NCBI GenBank assembly: GCA_035455265.1
Contig: DATIFK010000111.1
Span: 1 to 13,028, forward strand
Direction: 5' to 3'
From: MGOM01 sp035455265
Lineage (GTDB): Bacteria > Chloroflexota > Anaerolineae > Anaerolineales > E44-bin32
DNA: 13,028 bases
Part shown: one piece after another, positions 1-7,629 of the stretch
Numbering within the stretch: the first letter of the stretch is position 1
Layout of the letters: every line of letters begins with the position of its first letter
Program-made: the position numbers and the translations under genes
Notes under the pieces: model-generated
Database searches by the model: none
The model's input: the letters and a program-made list of their open reading frames with translations, nothing else
What the model was told of the DNA's origin: nothing

Positions 1-375
1 TACGACTGCGGCAAGGCCATCAACCCGATGCTGGTGGAGGGGCAGATCGACGGCGGCGCCGCCATGGGGCTGGGTTCGGCTCTGATGGAAGAGCTGCATC
101 CCTACTACCCGACGCTCGATCACTATCCGACCGGGTTCTTCTCCTACATGATCCCGACGGCCAAGGACCTTCCCGAGTTGGACGCGGTCATCGTGGAGAT
201 GGGCTCGAAGACCGGGCCCTACGGAGCCAAGGGCATTGGCGAGATGACGGCCAACTCCCAGGCGCCGGCGATTATCAACGCCATCCACGACGCTATCGGA
301 GTCTGGATCACGGATCTTCCGGCGACCTCCGAGAAGGTTCTGCGTGCGTTGGAGGGCTTGCCGCCGAGAGGGTGA
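1..375 (+). CDS. Molybdenum hydroxylase large subunit (xanthine dehydrogenase / CoxL family), C-terminal fragment
   Basis: This is the last 124 codons of a molybdopterin-binding large subunit of the xanthine dehydrogenase/CO dehydrogenase/aldehyde oxidase family; the rest lies upstream of the window. The fragment opens with YDCGKAINP, the usual 'D.G..iNP' stretch before a Gly-rich helix (EGQIDGGAAMGLG). It continues to GAKGIGE, where the Glu at 241-243 matches the catalytic base of the family that acts at the Mo centre. The C-terminal helix TANSQAPAIINAIHDAIGVWITDLPATSEKVL is also typical. The enzyme hydroxylates or oxidises aldehydes, purines or other small molecules and passes electrons to FeS and FAD partners, which are presumably encoded upstream. 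Substrate-defining residues are outside the window, so it cannot be called xanthine dehydrogenase, CO dehydrogenase or aldehyde oxidase. The downstream AAA+/VWA and XdhC genes fit its maturation. The family call is firm; the substrate is unknown. Confidence 0.93.
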   Translation, partial: YDCGKAINPMLVEGQIDGGAAMGLGSALMEELHPYYPTLDHYPTGFFSYMIPTAKDLPELDAVIVEMGSKTGPYGAKGIGEMTANSQAPAIINAIHDAIGVWITDLPATSEKVLRALEGLPPRG

Positions 376-418
376 TGACGAAGGTGGCTGTTGAGCGACT
401 GGCGCTTGCCGGAACGAC

Positions 419-450
419 ATGGCGAGGCGGCCGAAGGCCGCCGTGGCCAT
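419..450 (+). repeat. Intergenic hairpin between the molybdoenzyme gene and the AAA+ gene
   Basis: The 145-base gap (376-520) holds an imperfect hairpin. Bases 426-432 (ggcggcc) pair perfectly with 436-442 around a GAA loop, and an outer 5-bp stem (419-423 with 446-450) is separated by a small internal loop. No T-run follows, so an intrinsic terminator is unlikely; it could stabilise or separate parts of the transcript. The rest of the gap shows no convincing gene. A GGGGG run at 510-514, six bases before the ATG at 521, may serve as a weak ribosome binding site. Confidence 0.4.
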
Positions 451-520
451 CTCATCCCAGCCGACGTAGATCTGGCTCTCCGCAGGGGGCAGATGGCCGC
501 GCCCTTTTCGGGGGCTCGCC

Positions 521-1384
521 ATGACAACCCAAGACAAGATCGCCATCGGTTCGGTGACGATTCCTCTAAACAAAGGCAACGCGAGCGCCTTCATCCCCGG
601 CGAACAGATCTACGTCACACCGGCGCAGGGTTACCTGGAGACGCTGGCCTATGGCGTGGCGCACGACCTCCCGGTGCTGCTGATCGGGGAGACGGGCGTC
701 GGCAAGACCATGGCCGTGCGCTACCTGGCCTGGAGAACGAACAACGGGTTGCGGCGCGTCAACCTGAACGGCGCCACGACCGTCGATGAGTTCCTGGGCA
801 AGCTGCTCATCAACGAGAAGGGGACCTACTGGGTCAACGGCGTGCTGGTCGAGGCGATGCTGTCCGGGGATTGGATCCTGCTGGACGAGATCAACGCCAC
901 GCTGCCCGAGATCGCCTTCTGCCTGCACTCGCTGCTCGATGACGACCGGATGGTTGTGCTGATGGAGTACGACGGCCGCATTGTTCGGCCCCACCCGAGC
1001 TTCCGGCTGTTCGCCTCGATGAACCCGAGCGAGGAGGGCAAGTACGGCGGCACCAAGAGCCTCAACGAGGCCCTCTTGGACCGGTTCCCGGTTGTGATCC
1101 GAATGGACTACCTGACGGAGGACCAGGAGATCGAGGCGGTCCTGGCGCAAAGCGGTCAAACGGACAAAGAGACCGTCCGCAAGATGGTCAAGGTGGCACA
1201 GGATGTCCGGCAGGCGATTCGCAACGAGAAGGTCTTCGGTTCGTTCAGCACGCGCCGGGTGATCGATTGGGCCCGGATGGCGATGACCTTCGGCGTCCGA
1301 GAAAGCGCGGCCCACACGGTTCTCAGTAAGCTGACCGCCTTCGACGCCGAAGTCGTCGAGGATGTGATTGACAACTACTTCTGA
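521..1384 (+). CDS. AAA+ ATPase of the MoxR/CobS type (CoxD-like)
   Basis: A 287-residue single-domain AAA+ ATPase. Visible motifs are Walker A GETGVGKT (residues 56-63), Walker B WILLDEIN (118-125, with D122 and E123), sensor 1 at N168 in FASMNP, a likely arginine finger at R188 in LLDRF, and sensor 2 around R245-R246 (FSTRRVIDW). The HPSFRLFAS stretch (158-166) is typical of CobS and related MoxR proteins. Such ATPases form hexameric rings and work with a VWA partner to insert metal ions or remodel metalloenzymes: CobS with CobT in cobaltochelatase, CoxD with CoxE in CO dehydrogenase maturation. The next gene encodes such a VWA partner and overlaps this one by 17 bases, and a molybdoenzyme gene lies just upstream. 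I infer a role in maturing the molybdoenzyme. The ATG at 521 is the only good start; no in-frame upstream start fits the conserved N-terminus. Confidence 0.88.
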   Translation: MTTQDKIAIGSVTIPLNKGNASAFIPGEQIYVTPAQGYLETLAYGVAHDLPVLLIGETGVGKTMAVRYLAWRTNNGLRRVNLNGATTVDEFLGKLLINEKGTYWVNGVLVEAMLSGDWILLDEINATLPEIAFCLHSLLDDDRMVVLMEYDGRIVRPHPSFRLFASMNPSEEGKYGGTKSLNEALLDRFPVVIRMDYLTEDQEIEAVLAQSGQTDKETVRKMVKVAQDVRQAIRNEKVFGSFSTRRVIDWARMAMTFGVRESAAHTVLSKLTAFDAEVVEDVIDNYF

Positions 1385-3125
1385 CACCCGCTCAGCCACG
1401 CCGGCCTCGGATCGGCGACGAGAGCGCCTCGAGAGGCTGCTCCAGATCACCGCGCAGCGCTACAACTTGCGCTTCGCCTTCGGTGACCGTGACGCCCTGG
1501 GCGATGGGCGAGTCGTGGTTGGAGCAGGCAGCGACGCGGCGCGGGAGGGATCCTATCCTCCGCTCCGCGGCCGTGCCTTGCATCTGCTCGGGCATCTACT
1601 GTCGGAGTGGAAGCCGGCGGCGGACGAGGCGGCCGCATGCGAAAGCGAAGCGTCCCCCTCGTTCCGGCGGCTGTGGCATTCGCTCGAGGATGCGCGCCTC
1701 GAGAATTGGATGACCCGTCGCTGGCCGGGGATGGCTGCATCGTTTCGGTCCCAGTGGCCGCGAGACTTGCCCGCCCTCCACCTTCAACGCATTCCGGTCG
1801 AGCGTCAACTCGAGTGGGGCCTGTACCTGGCCGGCCGTCGCCTTCCCGGACCCAAGCTGCGCGAGGACGTTCAGCAAGCGCTCCAGGAATCCTCGGCGGA
1901 TATCGAGCGCGGCGCCGACGGGGAGCAGCCCGGCGACTCCCTTGAGGCGTTCAAGGTCGTCTATCCGCGGTTGAGTTCGCTGCTCGGCGCGCAGGCTGGC
2001 TTTGGCGGCAGCCATGGCGATCGAAGCGGTCCCGTTGCCCTCCCGCCCGATGAATCCGAGTCAGGCGAGGCGCTCGCCGCCGAAGGCGACTTCGGAATAC
2101 CTGAGATCCTGGTCGACGATGGCCTCGTCGAGGCTCGGTCTCTCGGGCGACAACGGACCATGCCGGAATGGTATCGCCCCGGCAGCGCTCCCTGGTTCGA
2201 ACGCGGCCTGGCGGAGAAGAAGGTCCATCCGTCGGCTCTTCGTGCCGATGCGGAGACGATCATCATCCCGCCACGCGGGGACGCCGTCGCCTACCGCGCG
2301 ATGTGGACGGACGTTCAACGCGGTGCCGGATTCCTGATGGCCCGTCTCCTGCGCCTGCTCGAGGAGGAGACCTACCTGCGGTACGGCGGCCGGTTCCGCA
2401 CAGGCAAGGTGGAGATGAACCGGCTCTGGAAACAGCGCCTCTCGGACTACCGCCTGTTTCAGCGCCGCGTCCAGGGCGGACGTCGCGAGCTGGCGGTGAG
2501 CGTCCTGGTGGACGAGAGCGCCAGCATGCAAGGGCGCGAAAAGTATCGGCTGGCGGCGAAGGCCGCCATCCTGGTGGGGGAGTGCCTGAGCCGCCTCGAA
2601 ATCCCGCTGGAGATCATCGGCTTCAGCACGGCGGGCTTCGAGGCTCGGGAGGCCATGCGGCTGGGCCTGACGCCGGCCCACGAACACCGAACGACTCGAT
2701 GCAGCTCCCTCGAGCACAGGATCTACAAGGCATTCCACGAGCCTTATCGGTTTGTGCGAACCCGACTCACAGGAATCCAGCCCCGCTGCAACAACTGGGA
2801 TGAGGAACACCTGCTCTTCGCGTACCGTCGACTGCGGCTGCGCCGAGAGCCGGTCCAGCTGCTTCTGGTGATCTCCGACGGTCAGCCCAACGGGGATGCC
2901 GACCATCTGATCCGCACGGCGTCGCGCCTCGAGAAGGAAGGTTGCCGAGTTGTGGGTGTAGGGATTGGTGAGGACTTCGTCAGGCGAATCTATCGGGATG
3001 CCGTCGTCGTTTCGGATGTGCGTGAGATGGGCCAGGCGCTTCTCAGCGTGATCGGCGCTGAGCTTGGCCTGAGAGGCCGGATCGGTTCACCGGTCGGCGC
3101 CGGGGGGTCGGCGACGGCATGGTAA
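1368..3125 (+). CDS. CobT-like VWA-domain protein, partner of the AAA+ ATPase (CoxE-like role)
   Basis: A 585-residue protein with a C-terminal von Willebrand A domain. The MIDAS metal site is seen as DESAS (D382, S384, S386) and the later ISDGQ aspartate (D504). Between them, SLEHRIYKAF and NNWDEEHLLFAYRRL resemble the matching part of CobT, the VWA subunit of aerobic cobaltochelatase. The N-terminal half has ARLENWMTRRWPGM (109-122), also like a conserved CobT stretch, and the centre (roughly 170-250) is acidic and low in complexity, as in CobT. CobT works with CobS and CobN to insert cobalt; no CobN is visible here, and the neighbour is a molybdoenzyme, so a metal- or cofactor-loading role similar to CoxE is more likely. 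The start is inferred as TTG at 1368, immediately after an in-frame TGA, with GAGGA at 1358-1362 as ribosome binding site. No ATG or GTG fits better. The 17-base overlap suggests translational coupling. The family call is good; the function is inferred. Confidence 0.82.
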   Translation: MTTTSDTRSATPASDRRRERLERLLQITAQRYNLRFAFGDRDALGDGRVVVGAGSDAAREGSYPPLRGRALHLLGHLLSEWKPAADEAAACESEASPSFRRLWHSLEDARLENWMTRRWPGMAASFRSQWPRDLPALHLQRIPVERQLEWGLYLAGRRLPGPKLREDVQQALQESSADIERGADGEQPGDSLEAFKVVYPRLSSLLGAQAGFGGSHGDRSGPVALPPDESESGEALAAEGDFGIPEILVDDGLVEARSLGRQRTMPEWYRPGSAPWFERGLAEKKVHPSALRADAETIIIPPRGDAVAYRAMWTDVQRGAGFLMARLLRLLEEETYLRYGGRFRTGKVEMNRLWKQRLSDYRLFQRRVQGGRRELAVSVLVDESASMQGREKYRLAAKAAILVGECLSRLEIPLEIIGFSTAGFEAREAMRLGLTPAHEHRTTRCSSLEHRIYKAFHEPYRFVRTRLTGIQPRCNNWDEEHLLFAYRRLRLRREPVQLLLVISDGQPNGDADHLIRTASRLEKEGCRVVGVGIGEDFVRRIYRDAVVVSDVREMGQALLSVIGAELGLRGRIGSPVGAGGSATAW

Positions 3126-4132
3126 GGGCCGCCTGGGTCCGGGGGCCTGGAATCGTCGAGATCGTGGAGCGCGAACCGCGCGCTCTGGCCGACGGCGAGG
3201 TCCGCCTTCGCGTCGAGGCCGTGGGGGTGTGCGGCTCGGATGTGGCGCTGATGGCGGGCAGGCATCCGTATGCGGTGTACCCGGTCACGCCCGGCCATGA
3301 GCTCGGGGCACGTGTGCTCGAGGGTGGGCGGGAGGCGCCCTTGGCTGCGGGTCAACGGGTGACGGTTCGACCGCTGGTGACCTGCGGCCAATGCCGCGCC
3401 TGCCGCGAAGGGCGCCTCAATCACTGTCCCGACGTGCGCGTCCTGGGTGTGCACCTGGACGGCGGCATGGCGGACGAAATCATCGTGCCGGCCTCGACGG
3501 TGTTCACCGTGCCGGACGACATGCCGGCCGAACGGGCGGCGATGGTCGAGCCAACCGCGGTGGCGGTGCACCTGGCCAACCGGGCCGGGATCGGCCGCGG
3601 AACCACACTTGCGATCATCGGCACGGGGGTCATCGGGCTGCTGGCTCTTCAGGTGGCGCGCGCCTGGGGCGCCCGGGCCATCCTGGCCGTAGACCGGGTC
3701 CCCGAGCGGCTGGCGCTGGCTGAACAACTTGGCGCTCATCGGGTCGTGGACAACCGGACGCAGGATGCCGCCAGGGAGGGGAACGACATGTGCCCCGACG
3801 GATTCGACGTCGTGTTGGATCTCGTCGGCACGTCGGCGACTCTTGCCTCCGCCCAGGAACTGGCCCGACGGGGAGGCACCCTGGTCTTGGTGGCGCTGCC
3901 TCATCGGCCCGTGACGTTCGATTTCGAGCCGCTCTATCGGAAAGAGCTGACGTTGTGCGGCACGCGCCTGTACGCGGGGGACTTCGCCGATGCCATCCCG
4001 CTGGTCGCTTCGGGCCGCGTCGCCGTGGATGCGCTGATCACGCATCGCTTCCCGCTGGACCAGGCCGCCCGCGCCCTATCGTTGGCGGGCGAAGCGCCGG
4101 CCGAGGCGATCAAGGTCATTGTGAACCCGTAG
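3119..4132 (+). CDS. Zinc-dependent medium-chain alcohol dehydrogenase (polyol / sugar-acid type)
   Basis: A 337-residue MDR dehydrogenase. Catalytic zinc ligands are visible as C38 (GVCGSD), H60-E61 (GHE) and E144 (VEPTAVAVH). Four cysteines, C89, C92, C95 and C103, form the structural zinc lobe. The Rossmann motif GTGVIG (168-173) ends in an acidic residue, D192, after the second strand, which favours NAD over NADP. It is most like the sorbitol dehydrogenase, threonine dehydrogenase and galactonate/gulonate oxidoreductase branch, which oxidises a secondary hydroxyl of a polyol, amino alcohol or sugar acid. It overlaps the VWA gene by seven bases (ATG at 3119 inside gcatggtaa), so the two are probably co-translated even though their functions differ. 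The ribosome binding site is poor (a G-run at 3101-3106, about 12 bases away). The substrate is not readable; sugar-metabolism neighbours favour a polyol or sugar acid. Confidence 0.88.
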   Translation: MVRAAWVRGPGIVEIVEREPRALADGEVRLRVEAVGVCGSDVALMAGRHPYAVYPVTPGHELGARVLEGGREAPLAAGQRVTVRPLVTCGQCRACREGRLNHCPDVRVLGVHLDGGMADEIIVPASTVFTVPDDMPAERAAMVEPTAVAVHLANRAGIGRGTTLAIIGTGVIGLLALQVARAWGARAILAVDRVPERLALAEQLGAHRVVDNRTQDAAREGNDMCPDGFDVVLDLVGTSATLASAQELARRGGTLVLVALPHRPVTFDFEPLYRKELTLCGTRLYAGDFADAIPLVASGRVAVDALITHRFPLDQAARALSLAGEAPAEAIKVIVNP

Positions 4133-4140
4133 TGTCCGCC

Positions 4141-4158
4141 GGCCCTGGAACCAGGGCC
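4141..4158 (+). repeat. Perfect intergenic inverted repeat between alcohol and aldehyde dehydrogenase genes
   Basis: Bases 4141-4148 (ggccctgg) are the exact reverse complement of 4151-4158 (ccagggcc), giving a 7-bp GC-rich stem with a GAAC tetraloop. It lies 8 bases after the stop of the alcohol dehydrogenase gene and about 15 bases before the ribosome binding site of the next gene. No T-run follows. It may be an mRNA-stability or partial-attenuation element; a protein-binding palindrome is also possible. Confidence 0.5.
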
Positions 4159-4187
4159 CACGCCGGAATCGAGGAAGGTGGTGCTGC

Positions 4188-5675
4188 ATGGCCATTCGCG
4201 AACAAATCGAAAGCACGCCGATGCTGATCGACGGCAAGCCGAGGGAAGGGGCCTCGGGCAACTGGGTCGAAGTCACCAATCCGGCCAACGGCGACCTGGT
4301 CGGTCGCGTGCCCGTAGCCAGTGAGGAAGAGATCGACGAGGCCGTACGTTCGTCGCATCGCGCCTACCTTCTCTGGCGAGAGACGCCGGCGTCGGAGCGA
4401 GCGGCCCTCATGATGAAGGTCGTGAACGCCGTCCGCGCCCACGTCGATGAACTCGGTAAGCTGTTGACCACGGAGCAGGGGAAGCCCTTCCCACAGGCCA
4501 AGGGGGAAATCAACGGCTTCTGCGCCGTCGTCGAGTTCTACTCGCAGGAAGCGCGACGGATCACGGGCATGGTCCTCCCGTCCGACGTGAAGGACAAGTT
4601 CGTCTATGTCCTGCGCCATCCGATCGGAGTGGTGGCCGCCATTCCGCCGTGGAACGACCCGCTGCATCTGCTCAGCCGGATGATGGGCCCGGCGCTGGCA
4701 GCCGGCTGCACGGTGGTCGCCAAACCGTCTTCCGAGACGCCGCTGGCGACGCTGCGCATGGCGTCGATCGCCCTCGAGGCTGGTCTCCCGCCGGGCGTCC
4801 TCAATGTCATCACCGGGCCGGGCGGCAGCGTCGGAGAGGCGCTGGTGCGGCATCCCCTCATCCGCAAAGCGGCCCTCACCGGCAGCGTCGAAGGCGGCAA
4901 ACAGGTGATGCGCGCCGCCGCGGAGGGGATCAAGCGAGTGACCCTCGAGCTGGGCGGCCAGTGCCCGTGCATCGTCTGGAAGGACGCCGACGTGGACAAA
5001 GCCGTCGACGCCATCACCTTCCAGGCCTTCCGCGGCTGTGGCCAGGTGTGCAACCGGGTCAACCGCGTCTATGCCCATGAGGCCGTCTACGACGAGCTGA
5101 CCCGGCGCATCGCCGAACTCGCCGGACGGATCGTCGTGGGCGAAGGTTTCCAGGAGGGCGTCGACATCGGACCCGTGGTCAACCGCCGCCAGTTGGAGTG
5201 GATCGAGGGACACGTCGCCGATGCCAAGGCCAAGGGCGCGAGCGTCCTGGTGGGCGGCCAGCGCGTCGGCAGTGTCGGGACCTTCTTCGCCCCGACTGTC
5301 CTGGCGGGCTGCGACCACAGCATGCGGGTGATGACGGAGGAAACCTTCGGACCCGTGCTGGCCTTCATGAAGGTCGGGGACGACTTGGACAAGGCTCTCG
5401 AGGTTGCCAACGACACCATCTTCGGCCTCAGCGCCTACTTCTTCAGCCGCGATATGCGCAACTGCTACCTCGCCGCGCAGCGTCTGGAAGCCGGGTCCAT
5501 CTGGATCAACGACATCCACGGATCCTTCGTTCAGGCGCCCTACGGCGGGATGAAGCAGAGCGGCATTGGTCGAGAGCAAGGGGCGCTGGCGATCGACGAC
5601 TACCTCGAGTGGAAGACGGTCTACCAGGAGATGAGTTACGACTCGCGAGGAGCGCGCCTGTGCGTGCACCGCTAG
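4188..5675 (+). CDS. NAD(P)-dependent aldehyde dehydrogenase
   Basis: A 495-residue aldehyde dehydrogenase of normal family length. It oxidises an aldehyde to the acid through a cysteine thiohemiacetal. Visible residues are the oxyanion-hole Asn N156 (PPWNDP), the cofactor-binding Lys K179 (VAKPSSETP), the general base Glu E254 (TLELGGQ) and the nucleophile C288 (GQVCNRVNR). The 34-residue spacing of E254 and C288 is canonical. The C-terminal GGMKQSGIGREQG motif, conserved in class 1/2-type and succinate-semialdehyde-type members, is present. The motif after E254 reads LGGQ rather than the more common LGGK or LGGN. The start is the ATG at 4188, preceded by a strong site (GAGGAAGGTGG at 4171-4181). 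It probably follows the alcohol dehydrogenase or a carbon-carbon cleavage step that yields glycolaldehyde or a semialdehyde; this is inference. The class is certain and the substrate unknown. Confidence 0.93.
   Translation: MAIREQIESTPMLIDGKPREGASGNWVEVTNPANGDLVGRVPVASEEEIDEAVRSSHRAYLLWRETPASERAALMMKVVNAVRAHVDELGKLLTTEQGKPFPQAKGEINGFCAVVEFYSQEARRITGMVLPSDVKDKFVYVLRHPIGVVAAIPPWNDPLHLLSRMMGPALAAGCTVVAKPSSETPLATLRMASIALEAGLPPGVLNVITGPGGSVGEALVRHPLIRKAALTGSVEGGKQVMRAAAEGIKRVTLELGGQCPCIVWKDADVDKAVDAITFQAFRGCGQVCNRVNRVYAHEAVYDELTRRIAELAGRIVVGEGFQEGVDIGPVVNRRQLEWIEGHVADAKAKGASVLVGGQRVGSVGTFFAPTVLAGCDHSMRVMTEETFGPVLAFMKVGDDLDKALEVANDTIFGLSAYFFSRDMRNCYLAAQRLEAGSIWINDIHGSFVQAPYGGMKQSGIGREQGALAIDDYLEWKTVYQEMSYDSRGARLCVHR
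5647..5652 (+). promoter_or_regulatory. Ribosome binding site selecting a GTG start
   Basis: GAGGAG lies seven bases before the GTG at 5660, inside the 3' end of the aldehyde dehydrogenase gene. It supports this GTG as the start of the hydroxyacid dehydrogenase, rather than any of the in-frame codons further upstream that remain open into the preceding gene. Confidence 0.7.
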
Positions 5676-6640
5676 ACCCCGGCGCGGTCCGGCCGGTCGT
5701 GCTGCTCTTCGAGCCGATCCACGCCAAGGCGCTGGACATCCTGCGCCAGCGGGCCGACGTGCGCATGGCCACCAGCCTTGAGGAACCTGACCTGCTGACT
5801 CAGGTGGGCGACGTGGACGGGATCATCATCCGGGCCAACGGCAAGGTCAGCCGGCGTCTGATGCAAGCCGCACCACGCTTGAAAGTCGTGGCGCGGCATG
5901 GCGTGGGCGTCGAAGCCATCGATCGCCAGGCGGCCGCCGAGATGGGGATCGCGGTCGTCAACACACCCGACGCCAATGTGGAATCGGTGGCGGAGCAGTG
6001 TCTGGGGATGATGATCGCCCTGGCCAAGCGCCTGCGTCTCTCCGACCGGGCCATCCGGGCGGGTGATTGGGACGCTCGCTACCGGTTGATCGGCAACGAG
6101 CTTCTCGGCAAGACGCTCGGGCTGGTCGGCTTTGGCCGAATCGGGCAGCGGCTGGCGGCGATGTGCCACTCCGGGCTGTCGATGGGCATCGTCTACTTCG
6201 ACGTCGTGTCCTACCCGGGCGTCGAGAAGCAGCTCGAGGCGCGCCGGATGCCTCTTGGCGAGTTGTTGTCGCGTTCGGATTTCGTGTCGGTGCACACGCC
6301 GCTGGTGCGCGAGACGCGCGGGATCATCGATGAGAAGGCGCTCCGGTCGATGAAGCCGGGAGCCTTCCTGCTAAACACCTCCCGCGGGCCGGTCGTCGAT
6401 CAAGCGGCGCTGGTGCGGGCATTGCAGGAAGGCTGGATTGCGGGCGCCGGCCTGGATGTCTATGACCCGGAGCCGTTGCCTGCCGACAGCCCGTTGCTGC
6501 AGATGGACAATGTGGTGCTCTCGCCTCACATGGCGGCCCATACGGACGAGGCCTTGCTGCGGATGGCCATGGTGATCACGGATGTGCTGGCGGTGATCGA
6601 AGGAAGAAGGCCGGAAAACCCGGTCGCGTGGAAGGCCTGA
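5660..6640 (+). CDS. D-isomer-specific 2-hydroxyacid dehydrogenase (glyoxylate/hydroxypyruvate reductase or phosphoglycerate dehydrogenase-like)
   Basis: A 326-residue NAD-dependent dehydrogenase that interconverts a D-2-hydroxyacid and its 2-oxoacid. The NAD-binding motif is GFGRIG (G157, G159, G162), followed by an acidic residue in VYFDVVSYPG that favours NAD. The catalytic triad is visible: R242 (NTSRGP), E271 (DPEPLP) and H290 (SPHMAAH). The substrate loop ARHGVGVEAID is also typical. The reading frame stays open far upstream into the aldehyde dehydrogenase gene, but family homology begins near RPVVLLFEP. GTG at 5660, with its GAGGAG site, is the best start and gives a normal length and a 16-base overlap with the preceding gene. 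No ACT regulatory domain is present, unlike long biosynthetic SerA, which fits a catabolic or reductase role such as handling glyoxylate, hydroxypyruvate or tartronate semialdehyde. The exact substrate is not determined. Confidence 0.88.
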   Translation: MRAPLDPGAVRPVVLLFEPIHAKALDILRQRADVRMATSLEEPDLLTQVGDVDGIIIRANGKVSRRLMQAAPRLKVVARHGVGVEAIDRQAAAEMGIAVVNTPDANVESVAEQCLGMMIALAKRLRLSDRAIRAGDWDARYRLIGNELLGKTLGLVGFGRIGQRLAAMCHSGLSMGIVYFDVVSYPGVEKQLEARRMPLGELLSRSDFVSVHTPLVRETRGIIDEKALRSMKPGAFLLNTSRGPVVDQAALVRALQEGWIAGAGLDVYDPEPLPADSPLLQMDNVVLSPHMAAHTDEALLRMAMVITDVLAVIEGRRPENPVAWKA

Positions 6641-6648
6641 TCGATGAG

Positions 6649-6670
6649 CTGACGGAACCGACACCGTCAG
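6649..6670 (+). repeat. Short hairpin after the hydroxyacid dehydrogenase gene
   Basis: ctgacgg (6649-6655) pairs perfectly with ccgtcag (6664-6670) around an 8-base loop, nine bases after the stop codon. No T-run follows. It directly precedes the heptamer repeat array, so it may belong to the same intergenic element. Confidence 0.35.
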
Positions 6671-6672
6671 GT

Positions 6673-6700
6673 AACTGGAAACTGGAAACTGGAAACTGGA
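6673..6700 (+). repeat. Four perfect tandem copies of the heptamer AACTGGA
   Basis: Bases 6673-6700 are four identical 7-base units, AACTGGA, with no interruption. The last GGA plus the next base makes GGAG at 6698-6701, which sits six bases before the ATG at 6708. The repeat array therefore seems to supply the ribosome binding site of the isomerase gene. AACTGGA-type heptamer arrays are dispersed simple repeats in many bacterial genomes, but here the array abuts a start codon. Confidence 0.85.
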
Positions 6701-6707
6701 GACTCCT

Positions 6708-7625
6708 ATGGACCACCATTGGGATCACTACTGCACCATGAGCATCGTGCACTTCATGGCCTTTCCCGCCACCATCAGCGGTGAGGGGTCGATTGCCGAG
6801 AGTGTGGCCAAGATTGCCGAGGACCCGTTCTTCGGCGGCGTCGAGATCACCTGGATCAAAGATCCGGCCGAACGCGCCCGGGTCAAGACCATTCTGGAGA
6901 CGTCGCGCACCCGCGTCGGCTACGGCGCCCAACCGGCTGTGCTTATGGGCAAATTGAATCCCAACAGCCTGGATGAGACGGAGAGGCGGCGGGCGGTGGA
7001 CGCGTTGAAGCTGCGGATCGATGAAGCCGCCGAGCTCGGCGCCAAGCGAATGGCTTTCCTCTCCGGCAAGGATCCGGGTGACAAGGACCGCAAGGCCGCC
7101 GTCGAAGCCCTTGTCCAGTCGGTTCGAGAATTGTGCGCCTATGGCAAGACGAAGGGTGTGGCTCTCACGATGGAGACGTTCGACCGCGACGTCGACAAGA
7201 AGGCGCTCATCGGCCCGAGCGAATTGGCGGCAGAGTTCGCCGCCGAAGTGCGCAAGGATCATCCCGACTTCGGCCTGATGTATGACCTCAGCCATCAGCC
7301 TCTACTCCACGAAGAGTCCGAGCCCGCCCTGCGACTCTTGAAGGACCACCTGGTTCACATCCACGTCGGCAACTGCGTACGCGTGGAGGGCCTCGCGGGT
7401 TACGGAGACCTTCACCCGCGCTTTGGCTGGCCGGGAGCCTCCAACGACATCGATGAACTGGTGGCCTTCCTCAAGGCCCTGTTCAAGGTGGGCTACCTGC
7501 GCGAGGGGGGAGCAGAGCGGCCGTGGGTCGGATTCGAGGTCAAACCTCAGACACCGGCGGAGACGCCGGAGCAGGTCATCGCCGGGACGAAGCGAATCTG
7601 GGCGGAAGCCTGGGCGAGGGCGTGA
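6708..7625 (+). CDS. Xylose-isomerase-like TIM-barrel protein (sugar isomerase/epimerase, AP endonuclease 2 superfamily)
   Basis: A 305-residue single-domain TIM barrel of the xylose isomerase-like / AP endonuclease family 2 superfamily. Members isomerise or epimerise sugars and sugar acids, or act on related keto acids. Likely metal ligands are visible at strand ends: E156 (TMETFDRD), D193 and H196 (YDLSHQP), H217/H219 (HIHVGN) and E277 (GFEVKP). The start is ATG 6708 (MDHHWDHYCTMSIV), because GGAG at 6698-6701 is ideally spaced; the internal ATG at 6738 has a poor site, and the His/Trp/Tyr-rich N-terminus may contribute to the protein. It lies between a hydroxyacid dehydrogenase and a transketolase, with unusual heptamer repeats on both sides. 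Its position suggests it prepares a ketose or keto acid for the transketolase, but no close functional relative can be named from sequence alone. Confidence 0.8.
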   Translation: MDHHWDHYCTMSIVHFMAFPATISGEGSIAESVAKIAEDPFFGGVEITWIKDPAERARVKTILETSRTRVGYGAQPAVLMGKLNPNSLDETERRRAVDALKLRIDEAAELGAKRMAFLSGKDPGDKDRKAAVEALVQSVRELCAYGKTKGVALTMETFDRDVDKKALIGPSELAAEFAAEVRKDHPDFGLMYDLSHQPLLHEESEPALRLLKDHLVHIHVGNCVRVEGLAGYGDLHPRFGWPGASNDIDELVAFLKALFKVGYLREGGAERPWVGFEVKPQTPAETPEQVIAGTKRIWAEAWARA

Positions 7626-7629
7626 AGAG

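Noticed and set aside
521..3125. Magnesium chelatase (BchI/BchD) or nitric oxide reductase activation (NorQ/NorD)
   Set aside because: The VWA protein lacks an AAA domain fused as in BchD, its conserved stretches are closer to CobT, and no nor or bch genes are in view; these remain distant relatives.
5198..5659. Upstream extension of the hydroxyacid dehydrogenase frame
   Set aside because: The frame stays open across the aldehyde dehydrogenase gene, but the translation there is Arg-rich and unlike the family; the GTG at 5660 has its own ribosome site.
4116..5669. Minus-strand open frame of 517 codons opposite the aldehyde dehydrogenase gene
   Set aside because: The plus strand encodes all aldehyde dehydrogenase catalytic residues with canonical spacing; the reverse frame has only biased composition.
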